Origin: Acidobacteriota bacterium
Lineage (GTDB): Bacteria > Acidobacteriota > Thermoanaerobaculia > Multivoradales > Multivoraceae
Assembly: GCA_026707325.1 (NCBI GenBank)
Contig: JAPOXA010000110.1
Location: 1-64,000, forward strand
Length of the DNA: 64,000 nt
Direction: 5' to 3'
A model generated the notes under the pieces. It was not told where the DNA came from. It did not search any database and was given only the letters and a program-made list of their open reading frames with translations. Every line of letters begins with the position of its first letter. The stretch's first letter is position 1. This document shows positions 45,141 through 55,112 of this stretch, one piece after another. Both the position numbers and the translations under genes were made by a program.

Positions 45141-45992
45141 ATGTCCCGGGTCCCGGCGCCGCTCTTTTCGGCTCTCGCTCTCGCGGTCGCCGGAGCGGCG
45201 GCGCCGGCCGCGGCTCAGGTGTCCCGGCCGGAACCGGTCTACGAGGGTTCAGACCGAATCGAAGAGTGGTCGGCCCGCCGCATCCTGGTCGTGACGCCGC
45301 ACCCGGACGACGAGACCTTCACCTCCGGCGGCACCCTCGCGATGCTGGCGGCGAACGGTAACGAGATCCGCGTCGTGGTCTACACGACGGACAACGCCGG
45401 CTCCCGGGATCCTTCGATGACGAAAGACCGCCTGAAGGCGATCCGGCGGGCCGAAGAGGAGGAGGCATGCCGGATCCTCGGCATTCCGAAGGAGAACATC
45501 GTCTGGCTCGGCCATGACGACGGCATGCTGGAGTACGTCGACCGCCGGGAGCTGACGCGCCAGGTGGCCCGCGAGATCCGGCGGTTCAAGCCCGATGCCC
45601 TGTTCTCCGTCGATCCCGGCTCGCCATACGAGCAGTACCACAAGTCGGACCATCGTTCGGGCGCGATCATCACGGTCGACGCGATCCGCGCGGCGCGCTG
45701 GCGGCTGTACTTTCCGGAACTCGAGGCTGAGGGCTTCGAGGCCTGGAGCGTGCCGCTCGTGTTCTTCTACTACAGCGCCAGCCCGAACTACACCGTCGAC
45801 ATCACGGACGTTGCGGAGACGAAGGCCCGGGCCTCGGCGGCGCACATCAGCCAGTTCGGATCGATGGTGGATCGCTACGATCCGGCCGCCGTCGACGAGC
45901 AGCGCAAGGAGTGGGCGGCGCGGCTCCTGGAACGTGCCGAGCGCGAGAACGGCAGGGTGGTGGAGCGGTTCCGGCGTTCCACGGCATACTGA
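45141..45992 (+). CDS. PIG-L family deacetylase, secreted
   Basis: 283 residues with a signal peptide (LFSALALAVAGAAAPAAAQ). The zinc-binding and catalytic motif TPHPDDE is near residues 52-58 and a second histidine pair occurs in YHKSDHR near residue 170, as in LmbE/MshB-type N-acetylglucosamine deacetylases. Likely removes an acetyl or other acyl group from an amino-sugar-containing substrate in the periplasm. It is followed without a gap by a GTG-started flavin oxidoreductase, so the two are an operon. Preceded by the bidirectional promoter. Confidence 0.9.
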   Translation: MSRVPAPLFSALALAVAGAAAPAAAQVSRPEPVYEGSDRIEEWSARRILVVTPHPDDETFTSGGTLAMLAANGNEIRVVVYTTDNAGSRDPSMTKDRLKAIRRAEEEEACRILGIPKENIVWLGHDDGMLEYVDRRELTRQVAREIRRFKPDALFSVDPGSPYEQYHKSDHRSGAIITVDAIRAARWRLYFPELEAEGFEAWSVPLVFFYYSASPNYTVDITDVAETKARASAAHISQFGSMVDRYDPAAVDEQRKEWAARLLERAERENGRVVERFRRSTAY

Positions 45993-47015
45993 GTGGTTGA
46001 GGCGCCGCCGCTGCTGGCGCTCAGCGTTCTCGACCAGTGCCCGGTCCGGGCCGGCAGCACGCCGGCGGAGGCCATCCGGGAGGCGGTGCGGCTCGCTCGG
46101 GCGACCGACCGTCTCGGCTATCGGCGCTACTGGCTGGCGGAGCACCACAACTCGCAGTCGCTGGCCTGCGCCGCGCCCGAGGCCCTGATCGGCCAGGTGG
46201 CCGCGGCGACCAGCCGCATGCGGGTGGGCTCGGGCGGCGTCATGTTGAGCCACTACAGCGCACTCAAGGTGGCCGAGGTGTTCCGCATGCTGGAGACCCT
46301 GTATCCGGGCCGGATCGACCTGGGTATCGGCAGGGCGCCCGGATCGGACCGGTTCACTGCCCACCTGCTCGCACACGGGCCGGGACGCCTCGGCGTGCAG
46401 CACTACCCGGAGCAGGTGGCCGACCTCCTCGGCTATCTGGGCCGGGGTCACGAGGACGCCCGGTTGAACGGCGTCCGGGCGATGCCCCAGGGCGAAACCC
46501 AGCCGGAGGTCTGGCTGCTTGGCTCGAGCCTCGGCTCCGCGCGGTTCGCGGCCCACTTCGGTTGCCCCTACAGCTTCGCCCACTTCATCCAGCCCCGCGA
46601 TGCCGAGGCCGCGCTCGAGCTCTACCGGAGCGAGTACCGACCGTCGGAGGGCCACCCCGAGCCGCGGGCGAGCGTCGGCGTCAGCGCGATGGTCGCGGAC
46701 ACGGAGGAGGAAGCGCGGCGCCAGTCGCTGAGCCGGTTCCTCTGGTGGATCCGGCTGACGCAGGGTCGACCCGGGCCGTTCCCGAGCCTGGAGGAAGCGG
46801 AGGCGTACGAGTTCACGGACGCCGACAGGGTCGTGATCCAGAGGATGCGGGCCCGCAGCCTGGTCGGGGAGCCGGACGCGGTGGCCGCGCGGGCGCGGGA
46901 GCTCGCCGAACGGCTCGGAGTCGGCGAACTCGTCGTGCTGACGATCTGTCCGAGCTTCGAGGCCCGGCTGCGGTCCTACGAACTGTTCGCCGACGCCGTG
47001 GGGCTGGCCGGTTGA
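45993..47015 (+). CDS. LLM class flavin-dependent oxidoreductase (MsnO8-like)
   Basis: 340-residue luciferase-like monooxygenase. Typical strand-helix motifs are LSVLDQCPVRAGSTPAEAI, YRRYWLAEHHNSQSLACAAP, VGSGGVMLSHYSALKVAEVF and GRIDLGIGRAPGSD, which closely follow the MsnO8 subgroup that uses FMNH2. GTG start at 45993 directly abuts the TGA of the deacetylase gene, so translation is probably coupled. Substrate unknown; a partner flavin reductase is not in this window. Confidence 0.88.
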   Translation: MVEAPPLLALSVLDQCPVRAGSTPAEAIREAVRLARATDRLGYRRYWLAEHHNSQSLACAAPEALIGQVAAATSRMRVGSGGVMLSHYSALKVAEVFRMLETLYPGRIDLGIGRAPGSDRFTAHLLAHGPGRLGVQHYPEQVADLLGYLGRGHEDARLNGVRAMPQGETQPEVWLLGSSLGSARFAAHFGCPYSFAHFIQPRDAEAALELYRSEYRPSEGHPEPRASVGVSAMVADTEEEARRQSLSRFLWWIRLTQGRPGPFPSLEEAEAYEFTDADRVVIQRMRARSLVGEPDAVAARARELAERLGVGELVVLTICPSFEARLRSYELFADAVGLAG

Positions 47016-47053
47016 CAGCCCGGCCCTCAAGCCTGAGGATCCCATCAGCCGAA

Positions 47054-47139
47054 GGCGGAGTGAGAGTCGCCGCGCGCGTACTCACCGCCGGAACCCTGGC
47101 CGATGCCGACGATTGACCGCGGACCCGCTCTTCGGGTCC
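47054..47139 (+). promoter_or_regulatory. Structured leader of ahcY (two hairpins)
   Basis: Between the LLM oxidoreductase stop and the ahcY ATG are two predicted hairpins: 47054-47089, with arms GGCG-GA-GTGAG and CTCACCGCC (a two-base bulge), and 47121-47139, with perfect arms GGACCCG and CGGGTCC around a CTCTT loop. The second ends 16 bases before the ATG. The known SAH riboswitch core is not recognisable here. A terminator or attenuator is possible. Confidence 0.45.
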
Positions 47140-47155
47140 CTGGAGAGCCGAGACG

Positions 47156-48706
<1,551 letters not shown>

Positions 48707-48784
48707 TCGCTGCCGCTGGCGAATCCGACACGACGACCCTCGGAGATGCGTAAGTCCCTGTTTTTCAGTAAGATACGGGTCTCG

Positions 48785-50563
48785 ATGCGGAGTAACCGAA
48801 GGAGTGGCGCCCGGCTTCCCGGGCTGGTCCTGGTTTGCGCTGCGGCGCTGGTTCTGATCGCGTCGGTAACTGCGGCCGAGGAGCGCTACCACCCGGCGAT
48901 CGATCCGGAGCTGTTCCCGCTGCCGGAGAACCTCGAGGCTGCGGTCGAGTTCTGGAAAGACGTGTTCGCTACCTACAGCAGCGATCAGGTCATCCTGCAC
49001 GACGAGCGGCACCTGGACGTCGTCTACAGCGTCGTCGACATGGGCGACCTGCGGGCGATGGGTTCGTCCGAACTCGAGATCGACCGGACGCGGATCAGGC
49101 GCGTTCGCGCCGAGATGAACCGCATTGCCAAGGCGCTGCGCGATCTCGCGGCGGGACGGCCGGTGTCGGGTCTGCCGGCGGATCTCCGCGCCATACCCGG
49201 CCGCATGGAGCACATCGACGGGGGCAGGGCGAAGTACAGGAGAGCAGCCGGCCTGATCCGCTCGCAGCGCGGGCTGCGCAACCGTTTCGAAGAGGCGATC
49301 GAGATCTCGGGGATGTTCATGCCGGGAATCCGGCGAATCCTCACGGAGTACGGCCTGCCGGTCGAGATCCGCTGCCTCCCTTTCGTCGAGTCGATGTTCA
49401 ACTACCGCGCCCGTTCCAAAGTCGGTGCGTCGGGCGCATGGCAGTTTACCGCCTCGACCGGCCGGGCCTTCCTGCAGATGGACGAGGCCGTCGATGCCCG
49501 CTCGGATGTACTGCTTGCGGCTGAAGGCGCGGCTCGCAAGCTCCGCCAGGACCACGAGTCGCTGGAGGCGTGGCCGCTTGCGCTGACCGCGTACAACCAC
49601 GGCGCCGGCGGCATGGCGAGGGCCGTGCGGCGGCTGGAAACGCGGGACATCGGCGTGATCGCCGAGAAGTACCGGTCCAGGACGTTCGGCTTCGCCTCCC
49701 GGAACTTCTATCCCGAGTTCCTGGCGGCCGTGATCGTCTACGCGGAGCGTGAGAGGTACTTCCCCGGCGTCGAGCCGTTTCCCGAGATTCGGTTCGACGT
49801 CGTCGATCGGGACCGCTACGTCGCCCTGACCGACCTGGCGTCCGCCACCGGCGTGGACATGGACGATCTCGCGGAGCTGAACCCGGCGCTGGACCGCTCG
49901 GTGCTTGCCGGCTCCCTGCTGGTGCCGCCCCGGTATCCGTTGCGGGTGCCGGCGGGAACTGGGCAGGAGTTCGAACTGGCCTACGCCGAGTTGCCGTCCG
50001 AGCGCAAGCCCGATCGGCAGGCGGCGTTCGGCTATCGGGTGCAGAGGGGCGACACCCTGGGGGCGATCGCGCGGCGATTCGGATCCTCCGTTTCCGCGAT
50101 CCAGCGCGCCAACCGCCTGCCGCGGGCGGACCGGATCTACGTCGGCCAGCGACTCCGGATCCCGACACCCGGTTCCGGTCGGGCGGCGCCGCCGCCGATC
50201 CGGCGAGCCGTGGTCGATCCGCCCGAGGAGAGGGCTCCGGGGACGGAGCAACCTGCTCGGACTGAAATCGTCCACGTCGTGGTGCGCGGCGAGTCGGTGA
50301 ATCGCATCGCCCGCAAGTACGGCGTGACGGTCGCTACGGTGGTGGCGGCGAACGACCTGGGCCGGCCCGACCTGATCCATGCCGGGCAGCGCCTGCGGAT
50401 CCCGGCGGGTGGCAGGGACGTGGTCTACCGGGTCCGGCGCGGCGACACGCTGAGCCAGTTGGCGCGGACCTTCGGAACGTCCACGGCGAAGATCCAGCGG
50501 GCGAACGGCCTGCGGAACAGCCGGATCGTCGTCGGTCAGACGTTGCGCATCCCGGCGGGATGA
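48785..50563 (+). CDS. Lytic transglycosylase (MltD-like) with LysM repeats
   Basis: 592 residues from ATG 48785 (the track ORF starts at ATG 48746, adding 13 residues). The later start gives a clean signal peptide (MRSNRRSGARLPGLVLVCAA) and follows an AT-rich promoter-like patch (TAAGAT at 48769). The catalytic domain has the SLT motifs LPFVESMFN (catalytic Glu), GASGAWQF and ALTAYNHG. Three LysM domains follow in the C-terminal third (YRVQRGDTLGAIARRFG, VVRGESVNRIARKYG, YRVRRGDTLSQLARTFG). Cleaves peptidoglycan in the periplasm. Overlaps the amidohydrolase start by ATGA. Confidence 0.9.
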   Translation: MRSNRRSGARLPGLVLVCAAALVLIASVTAAEERYHPAIDPELFPLPENLEAAVEFWKDVFATYSSDQVILHDERHLDVVYSVVDMGDLRAMGSSELEIDRTRIRRVRAEMNRIAKALRDLAAGRPVSGLPADLRAIPGRMEHIDGGRAKYRRAAGLIRSQRGLRNRFEEAIEISGMFMPGIRRILTEYGLPVEIRCLPFVESMFNYRARSKVGASGAWQFTASTGRAFLQMDEAVDARSDVLLAAEGAARKLRQDHESLEAWPLALTAYNHGAGGMARAVRRLETRDIGVIAEKYRSRTFGFASRNFYPEFLAAVIVYAERERYFPGVEPFPEIRFDVVDRDRYVALTDLASATGVDMDDLAELNPALDRSVLAGSLLVPPRYPLRVPAGTGQEFELAYAELPSERKPDRQAAFGYRVQRGDTLGAIARRFGSSVSAIQRANRLPRADRIYVGQRLRIPTPGSGRAAPPPIRRAVVDPPEERAPGTEQPARTEIVHVVVRGESVNRIARKYGVTVATVVAANDLGRPDLIHAGQRLRIPAGGRDVVYRVRRGDTLSQLARTFGTSTAKIQRANGLRNSRIVVGQTLRIPAG

Positions 50564-52278
50564 TGGTCCTGAGTGCCGCTGAGCGTTGCGGCCCGGTCCT
50601 CGGGGCTCTGCTTGGAGCCGTCCTGGGCGGCTGTGGGGGAGGCGGTCCGGATCCGGCGGACCTGGTGGTCCTGAACGGCCGTCTGGTGACCCTGGCGAGC
50701 CCGTCCGAAGCGGAGGCGCTCGCCGCGGCCGGCGGCCGGATCGTCTTCGTCGGCTCGAGCGACGGCGCGCGCTCGTGGATCGGTCCGGACACGGAGGTCC
50801 TCGACCTGCAGGGGCGGCTGGGAGTTCCCGGGTTCATCGAAGGACACGGTCACTTCTGGAGTGTCGGGGAGGCCCGACTCCAGTTGGCGCTCGATGGAGC
50901 GCGAACCTGGGACGAGATCGTCGCGCAGGTCGCGGAGGCAGTAGCGGAGGCCGAGCCGGGAACCTGGATCCTGGGCAGGGGCTGGCACCAGTCGAAGTGG
51001 TCCGAGACGCCGGTTCCGGCCGTACAGGGACTGCCGACACACCATGGCCTGAGCGCCGTGTCTCCGGAGAACCCCGTGCTTCTCGGTCATGCCAGCGGTC
51101 ACATGGCGTTCGCGAACGCGAGGGCGATGGAGTTGGCCGGCATCGATGCCGCGACGGCCGATCCGGAAGGCGGGGAGATCGTGCGGGATGCGGACGGTCA
51201 GCCGACCGGCGCGCTCAGGGAGACCGCCGAGACCCTCGTCGCCGGGCTGCGTTCCGAGACTCTCGAGCCGAACTACGCGCGGCAGGTCGTGCGGCTTGCA
51301 GGCGAAGAGTGCCTGGCCAAGGGCATCACGAGCTTCCAGGACGCGGGCTCCAGTTTCGGGCTGATCGACGCCTATCGGCAGATGGCGGACGACGGCATCT
51401 TGCCATTGCGGCTTTGGGTGATGGTGAACGAGAGCAACGAGGCGTTGGCCAGGAGGTTGGGCCGCTATCGGATGATCGACCGCGGCGACGGCTTCCTCAC
51501 CGTCCGGGGAATCAAGCGGTTGATCGACGGGGCGTTGGGATCGCACGGCGCCTGGCTGCTCGATCCCTACGAGGACATGCCGCAGTCCACGGGTCTGAAC
51601 ACGACGAGTCTCGACGTGATGGAGGAAACCGCCCGGCTGGCGCGGGAGCATGACTTCCAGCTCTGTGTCCATGCGATCGGCGATCGGGCCAATCGCGAGA
51701 CGCTGGACCTGTTCGAGCGGGTGCTGGCGGGCGACCGTACGAGGCGCTGGCGCGTTGAGCACGCCCAGCACCTCCATCCGGACGATGTCCCCCGGTTCGC
51801 TCAGCTCGGAGTGATCGCGTCGATGCAGGCTGTGCACTGCACGTCTGACGGGCCCTGGGTGCCGGACCGACTCGGCGAGCAGCGGAGCGCCGAGGGCGCC
51901 TACGTCTGGCGGGACCTGATCGAGTCCGGGGCCGTGGTCACGAACGGCACGGACGCGCCGGTCGAGGATGTCGACCCGATCGCGTCGTTCCATGCCTCGG
52001 TGACTCGGCGGATGGCGAACGGCGAGGTCTTCTACGAGGAGCAACGGATGACCCGCGAAGAGGCCCTGCGCTCCTACACGATCGACGCCGCCTATGCGGC
52101 TTTTGAGGAGGGGGCGAAGGGAAGCCTGGAGGTCGGGAAGTACGCCGATCTGACCGTCCTGTCGCGAGACATCATGACCGTTCCGGAGGAGGAGATCCCG
52201 GGAACCCGGGTTGTCTACACCGTCGTCGGCGGCCGGCTTGCGTACCGCCTGCCGTCGCCCCCCTCGCCCGCCGGATGA
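50560..52278 (+). CDS. YtcJ-type metal-dependent amidohydrolase, lipoprotein
   Basis: 572 residues. A lipobox (AVLGGC, cysteine at residue 25) suggests a lipid anchor. The amidohydrolase-3 barrel shows the first metal motif VPGFIEGHGHF, then CVHAIGDRANR, RWRVEHAQHLHP and the closing NGTDAPVEDVDP. Such enzymes hydrolyse N-substituted formamides, amides or related compounds; the substrate is unknown and the periplasmic location would be unusual for the family. Starts inside the stop of the transglycosylase gene and ends inside the start of rsmD, so the three are translationally coupled. Confidence 0.87.
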   Translation: MMVLSAAERCGPVLGALLGAVLGGCGGGGPDPADLVVLNGRLVTLASPSEAEALAAAGGRIVFVGSSDGARSWIGPDTEVLDLQGRLGVPGFIEGHGHFWSVGEARLQLALDGARTWDEIVAQVAEAVAEAEPGTWILGRGWHQSKWSETPVPAVQGLPTHHGLSAVSPENPVLLGHASGHMAFANARAMELAGIDAATADPEGGEIVRDADGQPTGALRETAETLVAGLRSETLEPNYARQVVRLAGEECLAKGITSFQDAGSSFGLIDAYRQMADDGILPLRLWVMVNESNEALARRLGRYRMIDRGDGFLTVRGIKRLIDGALGSHGAWLLDPYEDMPQSTGLNTTSLDVMEETARLAREHDFQLCVHAIGDRANRETLDLFERVLAGDRTRRWRVEHAQHLHPDDVPRFAQLGVIASMQAVHCTSDGPWVPDRLGEQRSAEGAYVWRDLIESGAVVTNGTDAPVEDVDPIASFHASVTRRMANGEVFYEEQRMTREEALRSYTIDAAYAAFEEGAKGSLEVGKYADLTVLSRDIMTVPEEEIPGTRVVYTVVGGRLAYRLPSPPSPAG

Positions 52279-52847
52279 GCCGGCGCCGATCCGGCCCGGC
52301 GAAGCGCCCCGGCGAGGTCAAGGTGCTTGGCGGCTGCTGGCGCGGGCGCCGGCTGGCGGCGCCGGAGGGTGCCCGCCCGACGCAGGCGCGTGTGCGCGAG
52401 GCCCTGTTCTCCCACTGGGGCGACCGCGTCGCCGGCAGCCGCCTCCTGGAGCTCTATGCCGGCTCTGGAGCCGTCTCGTTCGAAGCCCTGTCTCGCGGCG
52501 CCGGGTTTGCCCTTGCGGTCGACCGGAGCCCACGCGCCCAGGCCTGCATGAGGAAGAGCCGGGAAGCGCTCGGAACCGACGATCTGCTTCTGGCCACAGC
52601 GGTTCTGCCGGGGGACCTCGAGAGCGTGGTGGATGGGGAAGCCGCGTTCGACCTCGTGTTCATCGATCCTCCCTACGATGCCGCCGGGCTTGCCGGGTTG
52701 CTCGCCGCCGTCTCCGCGGTCGTCGTGGACGGGGGCGAGATCGTCCTGGAACACTCCAGCCGGCGCCCGCCGCCGGCGGCGGCCGGGAGGCTCGGTTCGC
52801 GGCGGCACAGGCGCTACGGGGACAGCGCGCTGGCGTTCTACGCCTGA
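52275..52847 (+). CDS. rsmD: 16S rRNA (guanine966-N2)-methyltransferase
   Basis: 190-residue SAM-dependent methyltransferase. The N-terminus KVLGGCWRGRRLAAPEG and RPTQARVREALFS are characteristic of RsmD, the SAM-binding loop is LLELYAGSGAVSFEAL, and the catalytic motif is FIDPPYD. It modifies G966 of 16S rRNA (E. coli numbering) late in 30S assembly. Start overlaps the amidohydrolase stop (ATGA). It converges on the tRNA-Leu gene, which begins 8 bases beyond its stop on the other strand. Confidence 0.92.
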   Translation: MSRRRSGPAKRPGEVKVLGGCWRGRRLAAPEGARPTQARVREALFSHWGDRVAGSRLLELYAGSGAVSFEALSRGAGFALAVDRSPRAQACMRKSREALGTDDLLLATAVLPGDLESVVDGEAAFDLVFIDPPYDAAGLAGLLAAVSAVVVDGGEIVLEHSSRRPPPAAAGRLGSRRHRRYGDSALAFYA

Positions 52848-52854
52848 GCGGGCC

Positions 52855-52942
<88 letters not shown>

Positions 52943-52968
52943 GGATCACGGCAATCAGCCGGAGCCGG

Positions 52969-52974
52969 ATTCTA
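52969..52974 (-). promoter_or_regulatory. Candidate -10 element of tRNA-Leu
   Basis: TAGAAT on the minus strand, 26 bases upstream of the tRNA 5' end, which would give a short leader. A matching -35 is not clear. Confidence 0.35.
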
Positions 52975-53028
52975 TCCGCATATCGGCTCGTCGGCAGCAG
53001 AGTGGCAGCAGGCTGCTAGGCTCATCTC

Positions 53029-53556
53029 ATGAGCATCTCGACCCCGGTGTGTCCGCCCGCCTGTCTTCCCAGGGCCTCCGCCCGAACGGTGGTGGTTTCG
53101 GCGATTCTGCTCGCTGGTGGAGCGGTCGGTTGCGCCGAGTCGGGGCCGGACGGCGCCTCCGTGGAAGATCGGACGGCGATCGAGACCGTGCTGGCGGACT
53201 ACCTTCCCAAGCTCGGGAACGCCTACGCCAACGGCGACTTCGACGCGCTTGCTTCGGGCGCCGTACCCAAGGAGATCGCTACGGTCAGGAAGCGCGTCCA
53301 CGATCTCGAGATGGAGGCGAGCCGCACCTTGCGCCCGACCCTCAAGAGTTTCGAGATCGAACGGATCGACGTCTGGCGGTACTCCAACGCGGCGGTGACG
53401 ACGATCGAGGTCTGGGACATCGACTCGCTGGTCAGCGGGACGGAACGGTTGCTGTCGTCCGGCACGGATCGCTACCGCGTCCGCTACCAGTTCAAGCGCC
53501 GCGACGAGGGCTGGATGGTGATCGGGCGACTCATCGAGCATCAGTTCGAGTCCTAG
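53029..53556 (+). CDS. Lipoprotein with IMS/NTF2-like domain
   Basis: 175 residues. A hydrophobic signal (VVVSAILLAGGAVGC, cysteine near residue 36) contains a lipobox, so it is probably an outer-membrane or inner-membrane lipoprotein. The remaining 135 residues (ETVLADYLPKLGNAYANGD, and RYRVRYQFKRRDEGWMVIG) resemble the IMS-like / NTF2-like fold of ARC6- and Tim44-related domains that often bind partners rather than catalyse. No specific function is claimed. TAGGCT at 53017-53022 lies 6 bases before the ATG with no ribosome binding site. A long inverted repeat begins at its stop codon. Confidence 0.75.
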   Translation: MSISTPVCPPACLPRASARTVVVSAILLAGGAVGCAESGPDGASVEDRTAIETVLADYLPKLGNAYANGDFDALASGAVPKEIATVRKRVHDLEMEASRTLRPTLKSFEIERIDVWRYSNAAVTTIEVWDIDSLVSGTERLLSSGTDRYRVRYQFKRRDEGWMVIGRLIEHQFES

Positions 53557-53602
53557 GGACTTGCGCCGTAGACGCTACTCGTGAGTCGAGGCGCAAGTCC
53601 CT
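53555..53602 (+). terminator. Long inverted repeat after the lipoprotein gene
   Basis: Perfect 13-bp arms AGGGACTTGCGCC (53555-53567) and GGCGCAAGTCCCT (53590-53602), with a 22-base loop that holds a second small stem ACTC-GT-GAGT. The left arm overlaps the TAG stop. No U-tract follows, so it is either a factor-assisted terminator or an mRNA 3'-end stabiliser. Confidence 0.6.
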
Positions 53603-53679
53603 GGGAGAGGACGGGATGGGCCGAAGCACCGAGCCTGCGAGGTGGTTCGGGGCGGTAGCATCGCCGCCGTCTTTCCTCC

Positions 53680-55017
53680 ATGCCCGCCGCGATCGCCATC
53701 GTCGGCCGCCCCAACGTCGGCAAATCGACGCTCTTCAACCGGCTGATCGGTCGCCGGCAGGCGATCGTCCACGGCACGCCTGGGGTCACGCGAGACCGCC
53801 TCGTCGGGCGCTTCGAGCTGGAGGGGCAGGGCACGGTCGAGTTGATCGATACGGGCGGTCTGGTTCCGGGCGACGATCCTTTGGGCCTGAATGCCCAGGT
53901 CGAGTCCGCGGTCGAGGAAAGCGAACTCCTGTTGCTCGTCGTGGACGGCAGGGAAGGGCTGGCGGCCGCGGACGAACAGGTCATGGAACGTCTCCGGACC
54001 CGTGGCCGGCCGATCGTCGTGGTGGTCAACAAGGCCGATACCCGGGCCGCCAGGGAGGGCTACCACGAGTTCTACGCCCTGGGCGGAGAGGCCCTGGTGC
54101 TCCTGTCGGCGGAGCACGGCAGCGGCTTCGAGTCACTGCACAGCGAGATCGCCGCCCATCTTCCCGCAGCTTCCGGCGCGGTCCTGTCGACGGCGCCGCC
54201 CGTGGCGGTCGTGGGCCGGCCAAACGTCGGAAAGTCCTCCCTGGTCAACCGTCTTCTGGGCAGGGAACGGACGCTCGTCTCTCCGACCGCCGGAACAACC
54301 AGGGATCCGATCGACAGTCTGCTGGAGCGCGAAGGCGGTCAGGACTACCTGCTCGTCGACACGGCAGGCATCCGGCGGCGTTCCCAGGTCCAGGACACTC
54401 CCGAGGAGCTGGCCGTGATGCTCGCCCGCCGCCAGATCGAGCGCGCGGAACTCGTCGTCCTGGTCGTGGACGCGGGCGAGGGCATAGCTTCCGGAGACCT
54501 TGCGATCGCCGATGTCGCCTGGCAGGCGGGCCGGGCCGCCGTCGTCGTCTGCAACAAATGGGATCTGATGGACGACGGGAAGCGGGAGCGGCTGGAGTCG
54601 GGCTGGGAACGGGTTTCCGAGCTGTTCGCCAGACCGCCTCGAGTCAACGTCTCCGCCCTGACGGGCCGTGGAGTGGGGAACGTCGTGCCCGCGCTCGACC
54701 GGGTTGGCGAGCGGCATCGCCTGCGGGTGCCTACGCCTGAACTCAACCGGGAAGTGCGCCGCATGGTTGGTCGCCACCAGCCGCCGGCGGAGCGGGGGCG
54801 GCCGTGGAGGTTTCTCTACGCGACCCAGGTGGCCGGGGCGCCTCCCACCTTTCTCCTGTTCGCGAACCGGCGTCTCAAGCGTGGTCACAACTACCGGAGG
54901 TATCTCGAGAACAACCTCCGGCAGACCTTCGGGCTTGACGGTGTTCCGCTGCGGCTCGTGGTACGGGAACGGAGGGGAGACGCCGACGAAGTCCGCGGAT
55001 CTTCACGTTTCGTATAA
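53680..55017 (+). CDS. der: Ribosome biogenesis GTPase Der (EngA)
   Basis: 445 residues with two tandem GTPase domains and a C-terminal KH-like domain, the hallmark of Der. First domain: G1 GRPNVGKST at residues 8-16, G3 DTGG, G4 NKAD. Second: G1 GRPNVGKSS, G3 DTAG, G4 NKWD. The KH-like tail includes GVPLRLVVRERR. Required for 50S ribosomal subunit assembly. A TAGCAT hexamer at 53656-53661 could be the -10 of its promoter, 18 bases before the ATG. The preceding inverted repeat separates it from the lipoprotein. Confidence 0.96.
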   Translation: MPAAIAIVGRPNVGKSTLFNRLIGRRQAIVHGTPGVTRDRLVGRFELEGQGTVELIDTGGLVPGDDPLGLNAQVESAVEESELLLLVVDGREGLAAADEQVMERLRTRGRPIVVVVNKADTRAAREGYHEFYALGGEALVLLSAEHGSGFESLHSEIAAHLPAASGAVLSTAPPVAVVGRPNVGKSSLVNRLLGRERTLVSPTAGTTRDPIDSLLEREGGQDYLLVDTAGIRRRSQVQDTPEELAVMLARRQIERAELVVLVVDAGEGIASGDLAIADVAWQAGRAAVVVCNKWDLMDDGKRERLESGWERVSELFARPPRVNVSALTGRGVGNVVPALDRVGERHRLRVPTPELNREVRRMVGRHQPPAERGRPWRFLYATQVAGAPPTFLLFANRRLKRGHNYRRYLENNLRQTFGLDGVPLRLVVRERRGDADEVRGSSRFV

Positions 55018-55097
55018 TCCGCACCGCGGATCACCGCCCTCAAGCCCGGAATCGTCCCCCCTCGTCCGTTGCGCTCGGGTTCAGTTGACGCGTAGCC

Positions 55098-55112
55098 GGG
55101 GAGGCTCCCATT
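55098..55112 (+). promoter_or_regulatory. Strong ribosome binding site leading to an AUU start codon
   Basis: GGGGAGG at 55098-55104 is followed by 5 bases and then ATT at 55110-55112. The upstream in-frame stop is at 55086, and no ATG, GTG or TTG lies in frame between that stop and the TTG at 55146, which is inside the DNA-binding helix. ATT is therefore the only start that keeps the helix-turn-helix intact. Confidence 0.6.

Noticed and set aside
47016-47155. SAH riboswitch before ahcY
   Set aside because: The conserved GAGGAGCGCUGC-type core and its pairing partner are not visible; only generic hairpins are.
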